A stretch of DNA of 64,000 bases from Massiliimalia sp964370215 (lineage in GTDB: Bacteria; Bacillota; Clostridia; Oscillospirales; Ruminococcaceae). The notes beneath the pieces were generated by a model that made no database searches, was not told the origin of the DNA, and worked only from the letters and a program-made list of their open reading frames with translations. Location: NCBI GenBank assembly GCA_964370215.1, contig CAYJIM010000002.1, forward strand, positions 41,270 to 105,269, in the 5' to 3' direction. Every line of letters starts with the position of its first letter. Positions within the stretch are counted from its first letter, which is position 1. The position numbers and the translations under genes were made by a program. This document shows, piece after piece, positions 51,681-61,458 of this stretch.

Positions 51681-52883
51681 TTAAGGGGTCGGTGGTTCTT
51701 CATAAGTCGGGTGTGCACGGTTGTACTTTAAAACGTTTCGACCTTCCCGCTCTTTGCAAAGTTGCTCCCAGTAAAGAAGTGGGTGGAAACGTGAAAGACA
51801 GAGATAAATGACAAGCAACAAAAACAGCGTTAAGTAAAGCCCCATAAAGAGTGCGGTTCCCCATTCAACCGGAATGCTAGAGCGAATGGTCGGCTCGTCG
51901 ATGGTGGGTGCCAGTTCCTCCGGCACAGTCGGCACATAGGTGGATTCCGGCAAAGACTGCTCCATGATAAAAGGGGAGCTTTGCTTTTTGATGGCAACGA
52001 GTGCAAAAATGGCATTTTGTGTGGCAATGACATCGCTGTCTCCTTCAGGTGCAATGGAAAATCCACCGTCGGTGTTGAAGGATTGTAGCAACACTGTCAA
52101 CAGCGTTTGGTCTTCTTTGACAAACCGAGGATCATCGTAAGAAATTCCCAAAGATTCCAACGAGGTGATGACCAAGGCCGTGGGTGAGGTAGTGGAAATA
52201 CTACCCTCTAAAAAGGAGCCATCCGCTTGTTGGATCGATGCGAAGTATGCGATAGCCGCTTGAATGGCAGCTTCTACCCCTTCTTCTGAGCGGTGTGGCG
52301 ACAGTGCTGTGAGCGCCAATGCCGTTGATGTGACAGAACTACTGCTGCTGGTTTGCTGGGAAGAAAACCCGCCATCTTCATTCTGATGGGTGAGCACTTG
52401 TGCCACCAAGGCCTCAGGGCTATTCACAGAGGAAGAGGAAACTTCATACGGGTTGCTGTTGTAAGCGAGTAGGCAATAACTGAGTGCCTCTAAATTGGCA
52501 TCTTCCACACTCTCGGCCAACAGTAATTTTTGCAGAAGATTGGTGCCCAAAATATTGGCGGCATGGTATCCGCTAAACGTGGTGTTTAAAACTGCTTGAC
52601 TCAATGTAATCAGGGTGAATGGATAGTCCTCAGAGGCAATGCGGTTTAAGAGTACATCAAGGCTTTGGGGGGGGGCTGATTTTCCGGCAACGCCAAGCGC
52701 GCATTGGAGCAATGGGGCATTGGTATCGGAAAGCCAAGAGGTAGCCGCGGAAATGGTATCATTGATGGAGGGTTGTGTCACAGTCGTTTGTGCAAAAACA
52801 GGGGTGACGGCAAACTGCAACAGCACAACCGCACTGATGAAAAAGCTTGCAATCCCTCGCTGTAAACGGGTGATTTGGATCAT
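51681..52883 (-). CDS. Exported protein with prenyltransferase/squalene-oxidase-type repeats and C-terminal membrane anchor
   Basis: 400 residues: signal peptide cut near VFAQ (about 32), then several alpha/alpha-barrel repeats with QW-like motifs (QNEDGGFSS, QADGSFLEG, NTDGGFSIA), and one membrane segment near 350-372 with a basic, proline-ended inner tail. The fold is that of terpene cyclases and complement-like proteins, but the DxDD or CaaX-site residues are not seen, so a binding or scaffold role is more likely. Related surface proteins sit with cobalamin or peptide uptake genes; none are here. AAAGGTG precedes the ATG. Confidence 0.78.
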   Translation of the reverse strand: MIQITRLQRGIASFFISAVVLLQFAVTPVFAQTTVTQPSINDTISAATSWLSDTNAPLLQCALGVAGKSAPPQSLDVLLNRIASEDYPFTLITLSQAVLNTTFSGYHAANILGTNLLQKLLLAESVEDANLEALSYCLLAYNSNPYEVSSSSVNSPEALVAQVLTHQNEDGGFSSQQTSSSSSVTSTALALTALSPHRSEEGVEAAIQAAIAYFASIQQADGSFLEGSISTTSPTALVITSLESLGISYDDPRFVKEDQTLLTVLLQSFNTDGGFSIAPEGDSDVIATQNAIFALVAIKKQSSPFIMEQSLPESTYVPTVPEELAPTIDEPTIRSSIPVEWGTALFMGLYLTLFLLLVIYLCLSRFHPLLYWEQLCKEREGRNVLKYNRAHPTYEEPPTP

Positions 52884-53032
52884 ATAAGTGCACCTTTCTT
52901 CTGGTTTCAACAACTTTTTTTATATACCTACTTATTATACTGTATTTTTCACAAAAAGTCTATGGTTTGCGCATGTTTTTGTGGGTTGATTTTGTATTTG
53001 TAAAACCGTGTGCGTGTACGAACGTCTTTTAC

Positions 53033-53061
53033 TTGACAGCGTAGTCGGAATTTGATAAAGT
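53033..53061 (+). promoter_or_regulatory. Promoter of the ABC exporter operon
   Basis: TTGACA (53033-53038), 17-base spacer, TAAAGT (53056-53061). Confidence 0.6.
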
Positions 53062-53163
53062 TAAAGTAATTGAGAAAAAACACAAGCTACAAAAGGCCTG
53101 GATCTATAAAATTTTCACGGGATGCTTTTTAAAGAACAATCATCACTTAAAGGAGGTCTTTTT

Positions 53164-55145
53164 TTGAGATACAGCAATCGGTTACATGTCGCATTACAGT
53201 TTGCCGGGGGCGCCAAGCGGTACTTCTTCATCGCCGTTGTCACATCGCTGTTGATGACATGGATCAACACCTTTACCCCACAGGTGCTAAAGGTAACGAC
53301 CGACTCTATTTTGGACGACAAACCCTTTGAACTACCCTCTTTTTTGGTAAACTGGATCGAGATGATTGGCGGCAGAACCTACCTTGCCACACATCTCTGG
53401 GTGGTGGCGGTAGCGGTGGTGGCCATTGCAGCCACTTCGGCGCTGTGCAATTATTGCAGCCAAACAGCCACAGCAAAAGCCGGTGAAACCTTTGCCAAAA
53501 AAATGCGGGACAGTCTGTTTATTCATGTGCAGAAATTGCCGATGGCATGGCAGGTCAAGCACCAAACAGGGGATGTCATTCACCGTTGTACCGCTGATGT
53601 AGAAGTGGTGCGCAACTTTGCTGTCACCCAGTTTTTGGAGGTGTTTCGCACCGTCTTTTTGGCAGGAATTTCACTGTACTTTATGTTTTCGATGAGTGTC
53701 AAACTGTCGTTCATTGCATTGTTTTTCATTCTGATTGTCGTGGCGTATTCCGGCTATTTTTACAACCGCATCAGCAGGCAATTTAAAGTGGCGGATGAAG
53801 CGGAGGGGGCCTTGTCCACCGTGGTACAGGAAAACACCACCGGCGTACGTGTGGTGCGAGCCTTTGGCAGAGAGCGGTTTGAAATTGATCGCTTTGATGA
53901 AAAAAACAACTTTTTTGCAAAACTCTGGATCAAACTCGGCCTACTGAGTGGATTGTTTTGGGGTATTGGTGACCTCATCACCGGTTTNNNNNNNNNNNNN
54001 NNNNNNNNNNNNNNNNNNNNNNNNNNNNNNNNNNNNNNNNNNNNNNNNNNNNNNNNNNNNNNNNNNNNNNNNNNNNNNNNNNNNNNNAACTCGGCCTACT
54101 GAGTGGATTGTTTTGGGGTATTGGTGACCTCATCACCGGTTTACAGGTGATTTTTGTCATCATTTTCGGGGTCATGGAAACGGTCAATGGACAGATCAGT
54201 CTTGGGGAATTTTTGGCGTTTGTCACTTACAATGCCTCTTTGGTATGGCCGGTGCGCGGCTTGGGACGCATCCTGTCGGATATGAGCAAAGCCGGCGTTT
54301 CTTTTGACCGCATTGACTATATCTTACATGCCGAGGAGGAAAGCGACAAGGCGTCGGCTACCACCCCTTCGATGCAGGGGGATATTTCTTTTGCCGATGT
54401 CAATTATGCCTATGACCCGCATCAGCCGATCCTGCAACATGTATCCTTCACCATTCCAAAAGGCACGACCTTTGGGATTTTGGGTGGGACGGGAAGTGGC
54501 AAGTCCACCATTGTGCATCTGTTGAATCGCCTGTATGAATTACCCGAAGGGTGCGGCAGTATCACCATTGACGGACATGACGTGCGTGACATCGAGCGTG
54601 GATGGCTGCGCAGTCAAATCGGGATGGTACTGCAAGAACCGTTTTTGTTTTCTAGGAGCATTCGCGACAACATTGCTGCCGCTGTCCCGAACGCCACGAT
54701 GGAGGAGATCCAACATGCGGCAAAGATTGCCTGTGTGGATGATGCCATTGCTCATTTTACAGATGGCTACGACACGTTGGTCGGGGAACGTGGCATCACG
54801 CTTTCCGGTGGGCAAAAACAGCGTGTCGCCATTGCCCGAATGCTACTGCAAAAGACGCCAATTTTGGTATTTGATGATTCTCTTTCGGCGGTTGATTCCG
54901 ACACCGATGCCAAAATTCGTGGGGCACTGCTACAAAACCGTGGCGATACCACAATGATCTTGATTTCCCACCGCATCAACACCCTCATGCAAGCGGATCA
55001 AATTATGGTACTGGAACACGGCAAGGTTGCAGAACTGGGGACCCATCGACAGTTGCTTGCAAAGGATGGCATCTATAAGAAAATCTACGATGTACAGATG
55101 AATCGTGACGATCGCATCTTGACTGAAACAAAAGGGGGGGAGTAA
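53164..55145 (+). CDS. ABC exporter subunit 1 (TMD-NBD), interrupted by an assembly gap
   Basis: Starts at TTG 7 bases after AGGAGG. Six membrane segments then an ATPase domain: Walker A GGTGSGKST, signature LSGGQKQ, Walker B ILVFDDS, H-loop ISHR. The usual catalytic Glu after Walker B is Asp. The 100-N gap at 53988-54087 is flanked by an exact 55-base duplicate (53933-53987 and 54088-54142); removing the gap and one copy keeps the frame and gives a 608-residue protein, typical for this family, so I treat the gene as intact. Pairs with the next gene. Confidence 0.88.
53988..54087. other. Assembly gap (100 N) with a 55-base duplicated flank
   Basis: The 55 bases before the gap recur exactly after it. 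Two contigs that overlap by one 55-mer explain this; probably no sequence is missing. Confidence 0.9.
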
Positions 55146-55146
55146 C

Positions 55147-56982
55147 ATGGCTTCCTACGAAGAGCAGGAATATAACAAACCATTTAGTCTCAAAACTTGG
55201 GGCAAGATGGTGCCGTTTTTCAAACCCTATGGCAAATATTTTTTCATCTGTATCTTTTTCAACATTCTGTTGATCGGGGTGGATATCATCATTCCACTGT
55301 TTCAAAGCTATGCGATTGAAAGCTTCATTGTCCCCGAACAACTGGAAGGGTTGGTGCCGTTTGGCTTTCTTTACAGTGTAGTCATCCTGTTACAGACCGG
55401 TTCGGTCATCCTATCGGTACGTGCAGCAATGAAACTGGAGATGAATGTCGGCAAAGACCTCAAACGAGCACAGTTTGTGCACCTGCAAAAACTGTCCCTA
55501 TCTTATTACAACACCACGCCGGTGGGCTATATGATGGCAAGGGTCATGAGTGACACCCTGCATATTGCAGGGATGATTGCTTGGGGTCTTGTCGATATGT
55601 TCTGGTCGTTTTTTTATGTCATTGGGGTGTTTGCGGTCATGCTCATCCTCAATGCGCAGTTGGCGGTCATCATCATGTTGGTGGTCCCTTTCATTGCCTT
55701 GTTGACGGTGTATTTTCAAAATCGCATCTTGCGTTGGAATCGCAAGGTGCGTCGGGTCAATTCGCAGTTGACAGGGGCATACAACGAAGTGATGATCGGA
55801 ATGAAAACGTCTAAAACAATGGTCATGGAAGAGGAGCACATCAACCACTTCAAAGATATCACCGGACAAATGTATCAAGCCTCCGGCAGAGCGGCAAAGT
55901 TGCGCGCCATTTACATTCCGAGTATTTTGTTCTTTGGATCGGTTGTCTTGGCGTTTGTCCTTGCAAGAGGGGGTTACTTTGTACAGCAAGACATCATGCA
56001 GATTGCAGAGCTTTCGGTGTTTGTCTCCTATGCTGTGGTCATCTTTGATCCCATTCAGCAGTTGGCGCGTCTCTTGTCCGACCTCATTTCCTGTCAGGCG
56101 AACATCGAGCGGGTCACTGATTTACTAGAAGAACAACCGCACATTGTCGATCGTCCTGATGTCGAAGAAAAATATGGGGATATGTTACACCCAAAACGGG
56201 AAAACTGGGAAGAGATTCATGGTGACATTGTCTTTGAGGATGTGTCATTTCGCTATCCGGACGGCAAGGAATATGTGTTGGAGCACTTCGATCTCACCAT
56301 TCCGGCAGGCACCAATGTGGCGATTGTCGGTGAAACAGGGGCAGGCAAATCCACCCTTGTCAATCTCGCTTGTCGTTTTTTTGAGCCAACAGCAGGGCGC
56401 GTACTCATCGATGGGAAGGATTATAAAGAGCGGTCTCAACTTTGGCTGCATTCCAACATCGGCTATGTCCTGCAAAATCCCCATCTCTTTTCCGGTACAG
56501 TACGTGAAAACATCCGCTATGGACGGTTGGATGCAACCGATGCGGAAGTGGAAGCAGCCGCCGCCTATGTACGTGCTGATGTGGTGGTACGAAAATTGGA
56601 AAAAGGGTATGATACCGATGTCGGTGAGGGGGGCGACCGTCTTTCCACAGGGGAAAAGCAGTTGCTTTCCTTTGCTAGAGCGGTGCTTGCGGATCCCCGC
56701 ATTTTTGTGTTGGATGAAGCCACTTCTTCGATCGACACCGCAACTGAGCAATTGATTCAGGAAGCGACCAATCAATTACTTGCAGGGCGTACTTCCTTTG
56801 TCATTGCCCACCGCCTGTCCACTATCCGCAAAGCGGATTTGATTTTGGTGGTACAGGATGGGAAAATCATTGAGCGGGGTACCCATCAAGAACTCCTGCA
56901 ACAAAAAGGACATTATTTTACCCTTTATTCCAAACAATTTGCCGAAGAAAGTGCGATGAAGATTTTGGATGAGGAAGGATAA
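55147..56982 (+). CDS. ABC exporter subunit 2 (TMD-NBD)
   Basis: 611 residues; one base separates it from subunit 1. Membrane domain (about 20-320) then NBD with Walker A GETGAGKST, signature changed to LSTGEKQ, Walker B IFVLDEATSS with catalytic Glu, and H-loop IAHR. Subunit 1 has Asp for the catalytic Glu and subunit 2 a changed signature; both fall in the same composite ATP site, the pattern of heterodimeric exporters with one weak site. Transported compound unknown; multidrug or peptide export is usual. Confidence 0.93.
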   Translation: MASYEEQEYNKPFSLKTWGKMVPFFKPYGKYFFICIFFNILLIGVDIIIPLFQSYAIESFIVPEQLEGLVPFGFLYSVVILLQTGSVILSVRAAMKLEMNVGKDLKRAQFVHLQKLSLSYYNTTPVGYMMARVMSDTLHIAGMIAWGLVDMFWSFFYVIGVFAVMLILNAQLAVIIMLVVPFIALLTVYFQNRILRWNRKVRRVNSQLTGAYNEVMIGMKTSKTMVMEEEHINHFKDITGQMYQASGRAAKLRAIYIPSILFFGSVVLAFVLARGGYFVQQDIMQIAELSVFVSYAVVIFDPIQQLARLLSDLISCQANIERVTDLLEEQPHIVDRPDVEEKYGDMLHPKRENWEEIHGDIVFEDVSFRYPDGKEYVLEHFDLTIPAGTNVAIVGETGAGKSTLVNLACRFFEPTAGRVLIDGKDYKERSQLWLHSNIGYVLQNPHLFSGTVRENIRYGRLDATDAEVEAAAAYVRADVVVRKLEKGYDTDVGEGGDRLSTGEKQLLSFARAVLADPRIFVLDEATSSIDTATEQLIQEATNQLLAGRTSFVIAHRLSTIRKADLILVVQDGKIIERGTHQELLQQKGHYFTLYSKQFAEESAMKILDEEG

Positions 56983-57003
56983 CAGCAAGGAAGGAATCAG
57001 AAA

Positions 57004-57699
57004 ATGAATTTGTTTGACATTTTAGGTCCTATCATGGTAGGGCCTTCCAGCTCCCACACAGCAGGGGCGGCAAGGATTGGCTATGTGGCACGTGAATTGA
57101 TCGGCAATACCCCAAAAGCGGTGACTTTTTCGCTTCATGGATCCTTTGCGGCAACCGGCAAGGGACATGGCACCGACCGCGCACTGGTGGCAGGTTTGTT
57201 GGGGTTTCAGCCCGACGATGAGCGCATTCCAAACAGTTTTGCCGTGGCAAAAGAAGTTGGTTTGTCGGTCAGCTTTGAAACGGTGCAACTGCGCGAAGCA
57301 CACCCCAACACAGTACTGGTACGTGTGACCGATGTGGACAATAAAACGTTGGAAGTCAAGGCTTCCTCCCTCGGTGGTGGACGCATTGAAGTGGTGGAAA
57401 TTGATGGGATTGAAACCAGTTTCACCGTCGATTACCCCACTCTCATCATTCGCAATCGAGACAATCCGGGCAACATTGCCGCAGTCACAACACTATTGTC
57501 GGCACAGCGTGTCAATGTTGCCACCATGCAGCTCTATCGCACCAACAAGGGCGGCGAGGCGGTCATGGTATTGGAAATTGATCAGCCTATTTCTAAAAAT
57601 ACCGTACAGACGATGGAGGAAATGCCTGACATTTTAAAGGTGATTTTCCTGCATGTCGGCAAAAAAGAAACCGGTACACCTCAAAAAGGAGGGGATTAG
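57004..57699 (+). CDS. sdaAB: L-serine dehydratase, beta subunit
   Basis: 231 residues: the beta-domain signature NLFDILGPIMVGPSSSHTAGA at the start (as NLFDILGPIMVGPSSS then HTAG) and a C-terminal ACT domain (IIRNRDNPGNIAAVTTLLS). With SdaAA it forms the oxygen-sensitive [4Fe-4S] enzyme that turns serine into pyruvate and ammonia. Its stop (TAG) touches the ATG of sdaAA. AAGGAAG precedes the start. Confidence 0.95.
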   Translation: MNLFDILGPIMVGPSSSHTAGAARIGYVARELIGNTPKAVTFSLHGSFAATGKGHGTDRALVAGLLGFQPDDERIPNSFAVAKEVGLSVSFETVQLREAHPNTVLVRVTDVDNKTLEVKASSLGGGRIEVVEIDGIETSFTVDYPTLIIRNRDNPGNIAAVTTLLSAQRVNVATMQLYRTNKGGEAVMVLEIDQPISKNTVQTMEEMPDILKVIFLHVGKKETGTPQKGGD

Positions 57700-58569
57700 A
57701 TGTCATTTTACAGTATCGCAGAACTTCTTTCAGCGGTGGAACAAACAGGGCAACCGATGTGGCACCTATTACAGGAAAGTGATTGTTTTGAACGCGAGGT
57801 GTCAAAAGAAGCGTCTATGGCGCAGATGAAGACACTTTGGCAGACAATGAAGTCTGCCAGTGCGGGATACAAGAGCGACCAGCTCTCTTCCAGTGAGTTG
57901 AGTGGCGGTGATGGTGGGAAGTTTTCCAAAGCAGTGGCCGAAGGAAAGACGCTGGTGGATCCATTTTTGGGACAGGTCGTGGCCGAAGCACTCAAAATGG
58001 CAGAGTGTAATGCCTGTATGAAACGCATTGTGGCGGCACCAACTGCCGGCTCTTGTGGTGTCATTCCAGCAGTGCTCATTCCGTATCAACAACGATTTGA
58101 GACAACGGATGAAGAGATCTGTAAAGCCTTGTATGTCAGTGCAGGGTTTGGTCTTGTCATTGCTGCAAGAGCATCTATTTCAGGAGCAGAAGGTGGCTGT
58201 CAAGCCGAAATAGGTTCGGCTTCTGCCATGGCAGCGGCTACCCTTGTAGTATTGCAAGGGGGGGATGCTCAGATGGCGGCGGATGCCGCCGCCATCGCGT
58301 TAAAAAGTACACTGGGTCTTGTTTGTGATCCGGTGGCAGGGCTTGTGGAAGTGCCCTGTGTCAAACGTAATGTGATGGGCGCTGTCAATGCAGTCACTGC
58401 CGCTGATATGGCAATGGCAGGCATAGAGAGTAAAATTCCTGTCGATGAGGTCATCGATGCGATGGCGGCCATTGGGCAGATGATGCCAATGGCGCTCAAA
58501 GAAACCGGCAAAGGTGGCCTTGCGGCAACATTCACCGGCATAGCTTATCGAAAAGAACTTTTTTCATAA
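57700..58569 (+). CDS. sdaAA: L-serine dehydratase, alpha subunit
   Basis: 289 residues, usual length. Conserved Cys for the iron-sulfur cluster lie in CNACMKRIV, GLVCDPVAGLVEVPCVKRN and nearby; APTAGSCGVIPAVL is the family signature. Begins directly after the sdaAB stop, so subunits are made together. It allows growth on serine in anaerobes. Confidence 0.96.
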   Translation: MSFYSIAELLSAVEQTGQPMWHLLQESDCFEREVSKEASMAQMKTLWQTMKSASAGYKSDQLSSSELSGGDGGKFSKAVAEGKTLVDPFLGQVVAEALKMAECNACMKRIVAAPTAGSCGVIPAVLIPYQQRFETTDEEICKALYVSAGFGLVIAARASISGAEGGCQAEIGSASAMAAATLVVLQGGDAQMAADAAAIALKSTLGLVCDPVAGLVEVPCVKRNVMGAVNAVTAADMAMAGIESKIPVDEVIDAMAAIGQMMPMALKETGKGGLAATFTGIAYRKELFS

Positions 58570-58655
58570 GCCGTTTGGCGCAAAACCAATGATCAGCAGA
58601 AAAAACAACAAGCACATGTCAAAGACAGCGCGCACAGTTAGGTTCAGGAGGATTT

Positions 58656-59471
58656 ATGAAAGCAGATTTACATGTACATTCTATTTATTCAGACGGAAAA
58701 AACGAACGTGAAGAAGTGTTGGCAAAGGCACAAAAAAAGGGATTAACCCACATTGCCTTTAGCGATCACGACACCACGGTAGGGGCATTTGACATGCCGG
58801 TACTCGCAGCACAATATGGGATCACCGCCTTTCCGGCAGTAGAAATTTCCGCCTATGACAAGGCAACAGGGAAAAAAGTGCATGTGTTGGGATATTGTTT
58901 TAAAACAACCGAACAGATTGACAAAGTTTGCAAAAAGCCGGCAGACAGCCGCCACGAAGCAAGCATGGCACAAATTGAAACGTTACAACAACTGGGGTAT
59001 GAAATTGTACCGGAAGATGTTTTGCACACCGCAAAAGCCGGCACCCTTTACAAACAACAATTGCTACAGCACTTGGCAGCCACCGGTCAAAGTGATGACG
59101 TGTTTGGCGACGCCTATGAAAAACACTTCAAAAAGGGTGGCGCTTGCGTCCAAAAGGTGGTATATGCGTCGGCTGTCAAAGCGGTACAAGCCATCGTCGC
59201 TGACGGAGGTGTCGCTTGCCTTGCACATCCGGGACAACAGCAAAACTATGAATTAGTAGAAACACTGGTAGAAGCAGGACTGACCGCCATCGAGTATGCA
59301 CACCCTTCGCACACCGAAGAGGATCACAAAATCATCAAAGAACTCGCGGAAAAACATGGTCTGCTTCTCTCCGGTGGTAGTGACTACCACGGTGGGTTTA
59401 GTGGTGGGGAAGGCAGCCTTGCCGAGTATCAACCGACAGAAGCCTTTTTGAACATCCTGTTAAACCACTAA
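58656..59471 (+). CDS. PHP-domain metal-dependent phosphoesterase
   Basis: 271 residues. DLHVHSIYSDGK and AFSDHDTT give the first metal ligands; later CLAHPGQ and SGGSDYHG complete the PHP site. This group (YciV/TrpH-like) includes 3',5'-nucleoside bisphosphate and short-RNA phosphatases; substrate not assigned. AGGAGG lies before the ATG. It follows sdaAA after 86 bases without a clear terminator. Confidence 0.88.
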   Translation: MKADLHVHSIYSDGKNEREEVLAKAQKKGLTHIAFSDHDTTVGAFDMPVLAAQYGITAFPAVEISAYDKATGKKVHVLGYCFKTTEQIDKVCKKPADSRHEASMAQIETLQQLGYEIVPEDVLHTAKAGTLYKQQLLQHLAATGQSDDVFGDAYEKHFKKGGACVQKVVYASAVKAVQAIVADGGVACLAHPGQQQNYELVETLVEAGLTAIEYAHPSHTEEDHKIIKELAEKHGLLLSGGSDYHGGFSGGEGSLAEYQPTEAFLNILLNH

Positions 59472-59519
59472 ATAGTAGATTACAAGTTTGTGAACTTTGG
59501 AAAAGTTTATCAATTTTAC

Positions 59520-59548
59520 TTGAAGATTTTACTGCTTTATGCTATGAT
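59520..59548 (+). promoter_or_regulatory. Promoter of the PilZ-HD-GYP pair
   Basis: TTGAAG (59520-59525), 17-base spacer, TATGAT (59543-59548), leaving a leader of about 125 bases. I found no c-di-GMP riboswitch consensus in it. Confidence 0.6.
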
Positions 59549-59680
59549 AATAAGTAATACCAATGTAACAGTCACATATTTTAAATAGTAGTCGATCGAG
59601 AGTCCTTTTTGTCGAACAGGCAATGGGGATTCTTTGATGGCGCTTACTTGCAGGGATCCCCCCTGACAGAAAGGAGTATT

Positions 59681-60295
59681 ATGGCAGAAATATCAGTTAA
59701 TTATGCAGACAGCCTTACTGGCAGACATGTCATTATATCCACACTGGAAGGGACGGAGATTTTGGCAGATACTCGTATTGTCGAATACAATAAAAACCTG
59801 CATACCATTCGAATCCGCACGCCCAGACGGCAGGATATTTACGGTAAAACCCATGTTTCGGTAGAGGTATATACCGAAGATGGTATCTCGCACTATCAAG
59901 GGACAGTGCGTAAATCTGTCAGCATGGATTCGGTGGAAATTGCACTTTTCCAAGGATTTCGCAAAAATATTCGCAATGCTCAACGGTACCGTGTCAACGC
60001 CATCGGAGTCATTGATGTCATTTGGCTTGAAGATCAACGTCTGGTACTGCGTAAACCCATGGGGATTCGTGTCCTCAACATCAGTGCAGGCGGTGTCATG
60101 ATTGCAGCACAACCGGGTAGCTTTTTGGAAGGGATGTCCTTTGTACTACACATCAAACTCAAAGAAAAGTTTTTTTCGGCACAGTGTCAGGTGATGCGTA
60201 GCAATGAAATCGACTTGGCTACCGTGCAATACGGCTGTCAGTTTATTGCAACAGCCTCTGTCAAGTCGGCAACAGAAGAAGGTGAAAAAGGATGA
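59681..60295 (+). CDS. PilZ-domain protein (c-di-GMP receptor, YcgR-like)
   Basis: 204 residues: an N-terminal YcgR-N-like region (DSLTGRHVIISTLEGTEI) and a PilZ domain with RNAQRYRVN (RxxxR) and NISAGG, the N-x-S-x-x-G form of the second motif. Both are needed to bind c-di-GMP. The ATG at 59681 follows AAAGGAG; the longer frame lacks a site. Its stop overlaps the start of the next gene (ATGA). Confidence 0.88.
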   Translation: MAEISVNYADSLTGRHVIISTLEGTEILADTRIVEYNKNLHTIRIRTPRRQDIYGKTHVSVEVYTEDGISHYQGTVRKSVSMDSVEIALFQGFRKNIRNAQRYRVNAIGVIDVIWLEDQRLVLRKPMGIRVLNISAGGVMIAAQPGSFLEGMSFVLHIKLKEKFFSAQCQVMRSNEIDLATVQYGCQFIATASVKSATEEGEKG

Positions 60296-61416
60296 GTGTG
60301 AACGAACCAACAAAATCTATTGCACTTGACTTTTTATATGACGGGATGATGGTCAAAGACGATATCTTTGACCATACTGGTGCGGTTGCCCTGCTTCGCG
60401 CAGGGGAAACTTTGGATGAGCATAAAATCGATCGTCTGAGGAAATTCAACTCCGGCAACAACAACATTAAAGTATCAGCAAAGATGTACGATGAATTGGT
60501 GGAAAAGTGGGACGCTGACAGTGCTGCAAACCAACAGGAATTGGAGCAAAAAACGGGCTATACCAGTCTGAAAGAGGACACCAATCAAATCCTGACGGAT
60601 ATTCGGATCAGTCACAAGGTCAATCCACACGACATCGACTCGATGAAGCGCGGTATTGTCAGTAGATTGGATACCTTGAGTGTAGACACCATTTTTCAGT
60701 GCATCAACGGCCCTCGTCCGATGGATGAATATCTGCAACGCCACTGTATCAACGTCGGTTTTTTGAATGGCCTGTTGGGTAAATGGTTGCGCTTTTCCAA
60801 GGAGCGTATTGCCACATTGGTGTTGGCTGGCATTGTGCATGATGTGGGCAAAACGAGAATTCCGCTGGAAATTTTGGATGCACCCAGAAAACTCACGGCG
60901 GAAGAATTTGAAATCATCAAGGCGCATCCGGTTTACTCCTTTGAAATGCTCTGTGAAGATCCGGCATTTGAAAATGAAGTGCGTATAGCGGCCAAATATC
61001 ATCATGAGCGTATTGCAGGTGGCGGCTATCCGGAAGGGCTGGAAGGTAAGCACATTCCTGAAATTGCACGCATTACCGCGGTATCGGATGTTTATGATGC
61101 GATGGTCTCCAGACGTTCCTATAAAAGGGCGCATAATCCATTGAAGATTCTCGACCGTTTTGCAAAACGTGAATTTGATCATCTTGATCCCACCCTCATC
61201 GATGTCTTTGTCCCACATATGATCGAGCATATGATCGGCAAAGAAATCAGCTTTGAGGATGGAACATTGGCAGAAATTGTACATATTATGCCCCATGACA
61301 TCTGTTATCCAATCGTGCGGATTGGTGAAAAACTCTATCAGACAGATGAAAGCTTTGGGCTAATGGACGTCACCTTGTTTGAGCGTCATAATGTGAGAAA
61401 AGTTGAAGCAGACTAA
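60292..61416 (+). CDS. HD-GYP domain protein (probable c-di-GMP phosphodiesterase)
   Basis: 374 residues: an N-terminal region of about 150 residues, then HD-GYP. H183-D184 and H237-H238-E239 are the metal ligands and GYP follows (245-247). The usual HHERxDGxGYP reads HHERIAGGGYP, so the conserved Asp at 242 is Ala; activity may be changed. It is translationally coupled to the PilZ gene, a receptor and a degrading enzyme for the same messenger in one operon. Confidence 0.9.
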   Translation: MSVNEPTKSIALDFLYDGMMVKDDIFDHTGAVALLRAGETLDEHKIDRLRKFNSGNNNIKVSAKMYDELVEKWDADSAANQQELEQKTGYTSLKEDTNQILTDIRISHKVNPHDIDSMKRGIVSRLDTLSVDTIFQCINGPRPMDEYLQRHCINVGFLNGLLGKWLRFSKERIATLVLAGIVHDVGKTRIPLEILDAPRKLTAEEFEIIKAHPVYSFEMLCEDPAFENEVRIAAKYHHERIAGGGYPEGLEGKHIPEIARITAVSDVYDAMVSRRSYKRAHNPLKILDRFAKREFDHLDPTLIDVFVPHMIEHMIGKEISFEDGTLAEIVHIMPHDICYPIVRIGEKLYQTDESFGLMDVTLFERHNVRKVEAD

Positions 61417-61417
61417 A

Positions 61418-61458
61418 AAACAGAACTCCCCTTTTTTGGGGAGTTCTGTTTTTTAGTC
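61418..61458. terminator. Terminator between the HD-GYP gene and malQ
   Basis: Stem AAAACAGAACTCCCC / GGGGAGTTCTGTTTT around TTTTTT, followed by TT on the plus strand and AAAA on the other side; serves both convergent genes and overlaps the malQ stop. Confidence 0.85.

Noticed and set aside
53164..55145. Frameshifted or split ABC transporter pseudogene
   Set aside because: The break is explained by the N gap and 55-base duplicate; collapsing it restores one open frame.
59549..59680. c-di-GMP riboswitch before the PilZ gene
   Set aside because: The leader can fold weakly around GGGGAT/ATCCCC but lacks the conserved GEMM core and tetraloop-receptor pattern.
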